64,000 bases of DNA from Takakia lepidozioides (Eukaryota; Streptophyta; Takakiopsida; Takakiales; Takakiaceae), in the NCBI GenBank assembly GCA_030704615.1, contig CM060734.1, positions 46,080,042-46,144,041 of the forward strand, read 5' to 3'. The notes under the pieces were generated by a model that made no database searches, was not told the DNA's origin, and saw only the letters and a program-made list of their open reading frames with translations. The translations under genes were made by a program, and so were the position numbers. Positions 62,501 through 64,000 of the stretch are shown here, in pieces. How positions within the stretch are numbered: position 1 is the first letter of the stretch; each line of letters opens with the position of its first letter.

Positions 62501-62640
62501 CATAGATCATTATGTACGTCAAGAAAGTCAAAGAGGAGAAATACATTAGTCCACATACTTCCGGAGATGATATCATGCCATTGGTACTGGATGGATTTAA
62601 TCCCTAAAATGATCCTGGTTGGCTCCACCATAGGCTTGAT
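38594..62640 (-). CDS. Callose synthase (glucan synthase-like), C-terminal two thirds
   Basis: Thirty-three exons can be joined without a break (1229 codons plus stop), 5' to 3': 62559-62640, 62047-62096, 61772-61858, 61501-61592, 59057-59084, 58547-58638, 58098-58197, 57355-57518, 57034-57154, 54053-54150, 53311-53398, 53001-53161, 52530-52639, 51988-52122, 51754-51822, 51173-51344, 50694-50808, 49996-50115, 49551-49666, 49214-49297, 46233-46345, 45968-46020, 44958-45134, 44548-44595, 44151-44309, 43234-43347, 42775-42863, 41731-41889, 41513-41615, 41310-41429, 39631-39681, 39093-39275, 38594-38830. It makes beta-1,3-glucan at the plasma membrane. The glucan-synthase core has NIPRNLEARRRLQFFTNSLF, FTPYYSEDV, ELRLWASYRGQTLART and QVGKGRDVGLNQ; membrane spans and SWFPFVSTFQTR follow. 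RSLQMLRKRF then FPEAF suggests the GSL8/GSL10 branch. The N-terminus lies off the right edge. Confidence 0.95.
40090..40985. mobile_element. Composite LINE-A/LINE-B nest
   Basis: In order: a LINE-A piece on plus (about 40100-40440), a LINE-B piece on plus (about 40445-40610), then LINE-A on minus (about 40615-40830, coding RALGRF and RRELM parts) and LINE-B-like on minus (about 40880-40980, QALFGPSYWAKHTQQVDACV). It fills the intron between callose-synthase exons 41310-41429 and 39631-39681. The same head-on LINE-B/LINE-A junction is seen near 48600. Confidence 0.7.
43432..43760 (-). mobile_element. Diverged LINE-A 3' fragment
   Basis: GAATGAAATGAAAGAACACT, then a 3' UTR-like GCAGAAAGCTTGCAGAGCTT and coding remnants (CCAAGCATTTCTGATCCTTA). 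A second short tail-like block begins near 43715. Intronic, sense to callose synthase. Confidence 0.65.
44680..44912 (-). mobile_element. Two LINE-A 3' ends in tandem
   Basis: Two successive tail/3' UTR units start at about 44682 and 44767, each with GAAATGAAATG and GCTTTATAACGTCCGCnGAA-like sequence. The second runs into the last codons of the ORF at 44880-44910. They sit 48 bases from the end of callose-synthase exon 44958-45134. Confidence 0.85.
46450..47460 (-). mobile_element. Cluster of LINE-A fragments
   Basis: Four pieces: a diverged tail at about 46455-46550; a good copy at 46553-46860 ending in the ORF ([20 protein letters not shown]); an older LINE-A-related coding part to about 47350 (PPVLHKTGRRFRVRTIS); and another tail and 3' UTR at 47395-47460. 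All lie in the 2.9-kb intron after exon 49214-49297. Confidence 0.75.
47461..48600 (+). mobile_element. LINE-B, longest copy with internal tandem units
   Basis: Plus-strand remnants code a basic segment, then a zinc-binding cluster CPLCGQ... HFLIHCPG-type near 47905-47970 (seen as CNFPLCGQPEDNIHFLIHCP), typical of LINE C-termini. The part from FEQQT to LLGPSYWA and DACVKGF is repeated at about 47860-48180 and again at 48170-48490. The copy ends with CTTATGAGTACATT before an inverted LINE-A piece. Antisense to callose synthase; many stops. Confidence 0.7.
48601..48835 (-). mobile_element. LINE-A coding fragment joined head-on to LINE-B
   Basis: The minus strand codes [20 protein letters not shown] then [19 protein letters not shown], matching the middle of the long LINE-A copy at 27800-28860. 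It lacks the LINE-A 3' end. The junction to LINE-B is like the one near 40615. Confidence 0.75.
48900..48962 (+). mobile_element. LINE-A 3' terminus with (ATTTC)n tail
   Basis: GCGGACGTTATAAAGCACC followed by five ATTTC-type units. Only the last ~60 bases are present; opposite in orientation to most copies. Confidence 0.8.
50157..50242 (-). pseudogene. Decayed duplicate of a callose-synthase exon
   Basis: In the intron just upstream (in gene direction) of exon 49996-50115, the minus strand reads IYSITLPAKMKLGKGKP, then RKQIHTII, parallel to the exon's IYSIKLPGDVKLGEGKP and ENQNHAII. Similarity covers about 85 bp, the first two thirds of the exon. The last third is missing and no good AG acceptor precedes it, so it should not be spliced in. 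Confidence 0.7.
52705..52822 (-). mobile_element. LINE-A 3' end with an expanded pentanucleotide tail
   Basis: Seven or so GAAAT units, then GGTGCTTTATAACGTCCGCG and 3' UTR. A second short GAAAT run closes it at about 52797-52815. It lies between callose-synthase exons 52530-52639 and 53001-53161. Confidence 0.88.
53650..54050 (-). mobile_element. LINE-A 3' fragments
   Basis: GAAATGAAATGGTACTTTAT at 53655 is followed by 3' UTR and ORF remnants to about 53850 (CACTGCCAATCATTTCTGATCCTCG). A further diverged piece extends to about 54045, ending next to exon 54053-54150. Sense to the host gene. Confidence 0.75.
54430..55520 (+). mobile_element. LINE-A, long antisense copy
   Basis: Plus frames code, with several breaks, the RT end (LFDSVVTATATYG), WWEENLEPLQ, MHQKRTYGTAHQADME, RTENLQRVDQLCPSC and the HYHLYYEIQGRF part. 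It then ends through a diverged 3' UTR and TTTCATTTCAT-like tail near 55480. It is colinear with 27800-28860 and more decayed. It sits in the intron between callose-synthase exons 57034-57154 and 54053-54150. Confidence 0.8.
55795..56600 (+). mobile_element. LINE-B fragment
   Basis: A 116-codon plus frame (55801-56151) contains KQERPVNQVKFQWKRVEEIF and a Glu-rich helix, matching by position the start of the 47461 copy. It is followed by zinc-cluster remnants and the shared 3' unit (CTCGAGGCTGAG, GTGAGCCCCTCACAAAGG, CTACGGTAAGCAAC) to about 56585. Antisense to the callose synthase, in the same intron as the previous LINE-A copy. Confidence 0.65.
59433..59905 (-). mobile_element. LINE-A 3' fragments
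   Basis: A short diverged tail at 59435-59490 is followed by a good copy: (GAAAT)4 at about 59492, GGTACTTTACAACGTCCGCG, 3' UTR and the last codons ([14 protein letters not shown]), extending through a diverged second piece to about 59900. It is in the intron between exons 61501-61592 and 59057-59084. Confidence 0.82.
61376..61440 (-). mobile_element. Diverged LINE-A tail
   Basis: GAAATAGAAATGAAATGAAG followed by a weak 3' UTR match. It lies 60 bases from the end of callose-synthase exon 61501-61592. Confidence 0.45.
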
Positions 62641-64000
62641 CTGCACCGACCCACAAATGTCAGCAAATTAGTCACTCCCCACATCCCACTACAAGATTGT
62701 ATATGAGATCTTGTCAAGCTCTTCATGAAGTGCTCACATGGGAATCCAGCAAAAGAGTCTCAGCACTTATGTGCCCAAGATGTCATTCACACTGTTTACA
62801 TGGTTTAGGTGTCCCAAGATTTCAAGACGTTTATCTTGGTGCTATTGAAGGACTGCAGAACTGACCTGGAAAAAATAGCTGAACGTAAACTTGCAACCCA
62901 GAATAACCGCCCAAAACAGGGTATACCTGATTCAACCACAGAGATCGTAAAATGAATGAATAAATTTCAGATGACTAGGAAGGCACAAGAGTGCCTGGTA
63001 GAATCGTAAAACTCGGGCTGGAGTCTGGGTGATTTGGATTAGTGTCTCCTCTGATGTGTATGCGTCGTAACATGTCATCACTTACAGTTTTATATTTAAA
63101 AACACTCACCCAGAAATGCACTCATTCCTACACCATCTGTCCAAGATAACAAACATGTGTGCCGATAGAAATCCCCTTTCACTCCCACAGTGCACACCTA
63201 ACACAATAGTCTCTTTATCCTGTCTAGAAATGACCTTGGAGACTTCTGGCAAACAATGACACTAAACTCCACACTCAAGAAAAGAAGGGCCAAGGTTCGA
63301 ACGAAAGTTCCTAATTAATGGAGCGCATCCTGTACAAGATCAGTCTGCACCTTACTGATTGAGGCAAGTCGTTGACATACTTTTTCATGGGTGAAGGAAG
63401 AATATTTGAAATGATCTACTTTTACTCTTCGCCAAGGAGCAAAAATGTAAACTAAAAACGATTGGGCACGTTATCAACTATGACGAGCGGAAGAACAAAA
63501 AAATGAACTTGGCATGCCAACAAACAGCCACATCTAGAAGCCACTGATGAGTGGTGGAAGCTACAGAAAACAAGCTAAATGCTATGGGTCCTCACACCTC
63601 AAACGGCTCCTCTGAGGGCTAAGTAAGAGAAAAAGAAAAATCTACTGCGAACAAACAGCCACATCTACACGCCAATGGTGGGTGGTGGAAGCTAACTCCA
63701 ACACTCTTGAGAGCTAAGGGTCCTCCCACCTCAAACAGCTCCTCTGAGGTTTTTCGTTTTGCCACTCATAAGCGTGGTCAGTCAGATTGGATTCTCCCAA
63801 TACATAGGGCTGACCCCCGAGAGGGGGCAGTAGCCGCAAGGTGAAGTGGCTATTAGTTACACAGTAGGGCCAGCGTCTTCTCTCCCAATACATGCTGACC
63901 AATCTCCCAGTACATGCTACTCCATTCAATCCAAACATCAGTTTCATCCCTATAACTAGCGATTGTCCTCCATGAAGGCGCAGGGAGATTGCTCACCCAA
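62641..64000. other. Right-edge sequence, probably a long callose-synthase intron
   Basis: No further callose-synthase exon could be found upstream of 62640. The reading phase at 62640 (phase 0, IKPMVEPT) shows that more coding sequence must precede it. The text repeats GAAGCTA and AACAAACAGCCACATCTA near 63520 and 63655, a short direct duplication. No other gene seen. Confidence 0.5.

Overview
This is a eukaryotic nuclear window from a streptophyte, most likely a repeat-rich land plant and probably a non-seed lineage. The support is a set of spliced GT-AG genes from plant families (alpha-tubulin, a Root_cap-domain protein, a malectin-like LRR receptor kinase and a callose synthase) together with a relic of a plant-type PPR repeat. 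The species cannot be named from sequence alone, and a charophyte alga is not excluded.

Positions 1-10258 (minus strand) hold the 5' part of a Ty3/gypsy LTR retrotransposon. In coding order it has gag with two CCHC knuckles, an aspartic protease, a cytosine-5 DNA methyltransferase domain, reverse transcriptase, RNase H and integrase, which runs off the left edge. Several frameshifts break the polyprotein. Its leader or LTR side carries a 51-bp minisatellite (6735-8470) and a weaker ~100-bp tandem repeat. Positions 10359-14868 look like a decayed PIF/Harbinger DNA transposon: a plus-strand Myb/SANT-like ORF, a minus-strand transposase pseudogene, and between them the last exons of an S-adenosylhomocysteine hydrolase gene. 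A PPR relic and unclassified repeat DNA follow.

Positions 18177-22654 are a gene pair: a complete four-exon alpha-tubulin (plus) and a two-exon secreted Root_cap-family protein (minus), with an old ~470-bp tandem duplication of the latter's 3' end between them. Positions 24564-35632 (minus) hold a 15-exon malectin-like/LRR receptor kinase whose reading frame closes except for one extra base in an LRR exon. Positions 38594-62640 (minus) hold the last 33 exons of a callose synthase with an intact frame (1229 codons plus stop); its 5' end lies beyond the right edge.

The introns of the receptor kinase and callose synthase are filled with fragments of two non-LTR retrotransposon families. LINE-A ends in an (ATTTC)n tail and is present at least 16 times, mostly in the sense orientation of the host gene. 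LINE-B often sits next to inverted LINE-A pieces. The host genes are single-gene units with no operon-like relation. The most unusual item is the methyltransferase carried inside the Ty3/gypsy polyprotein.
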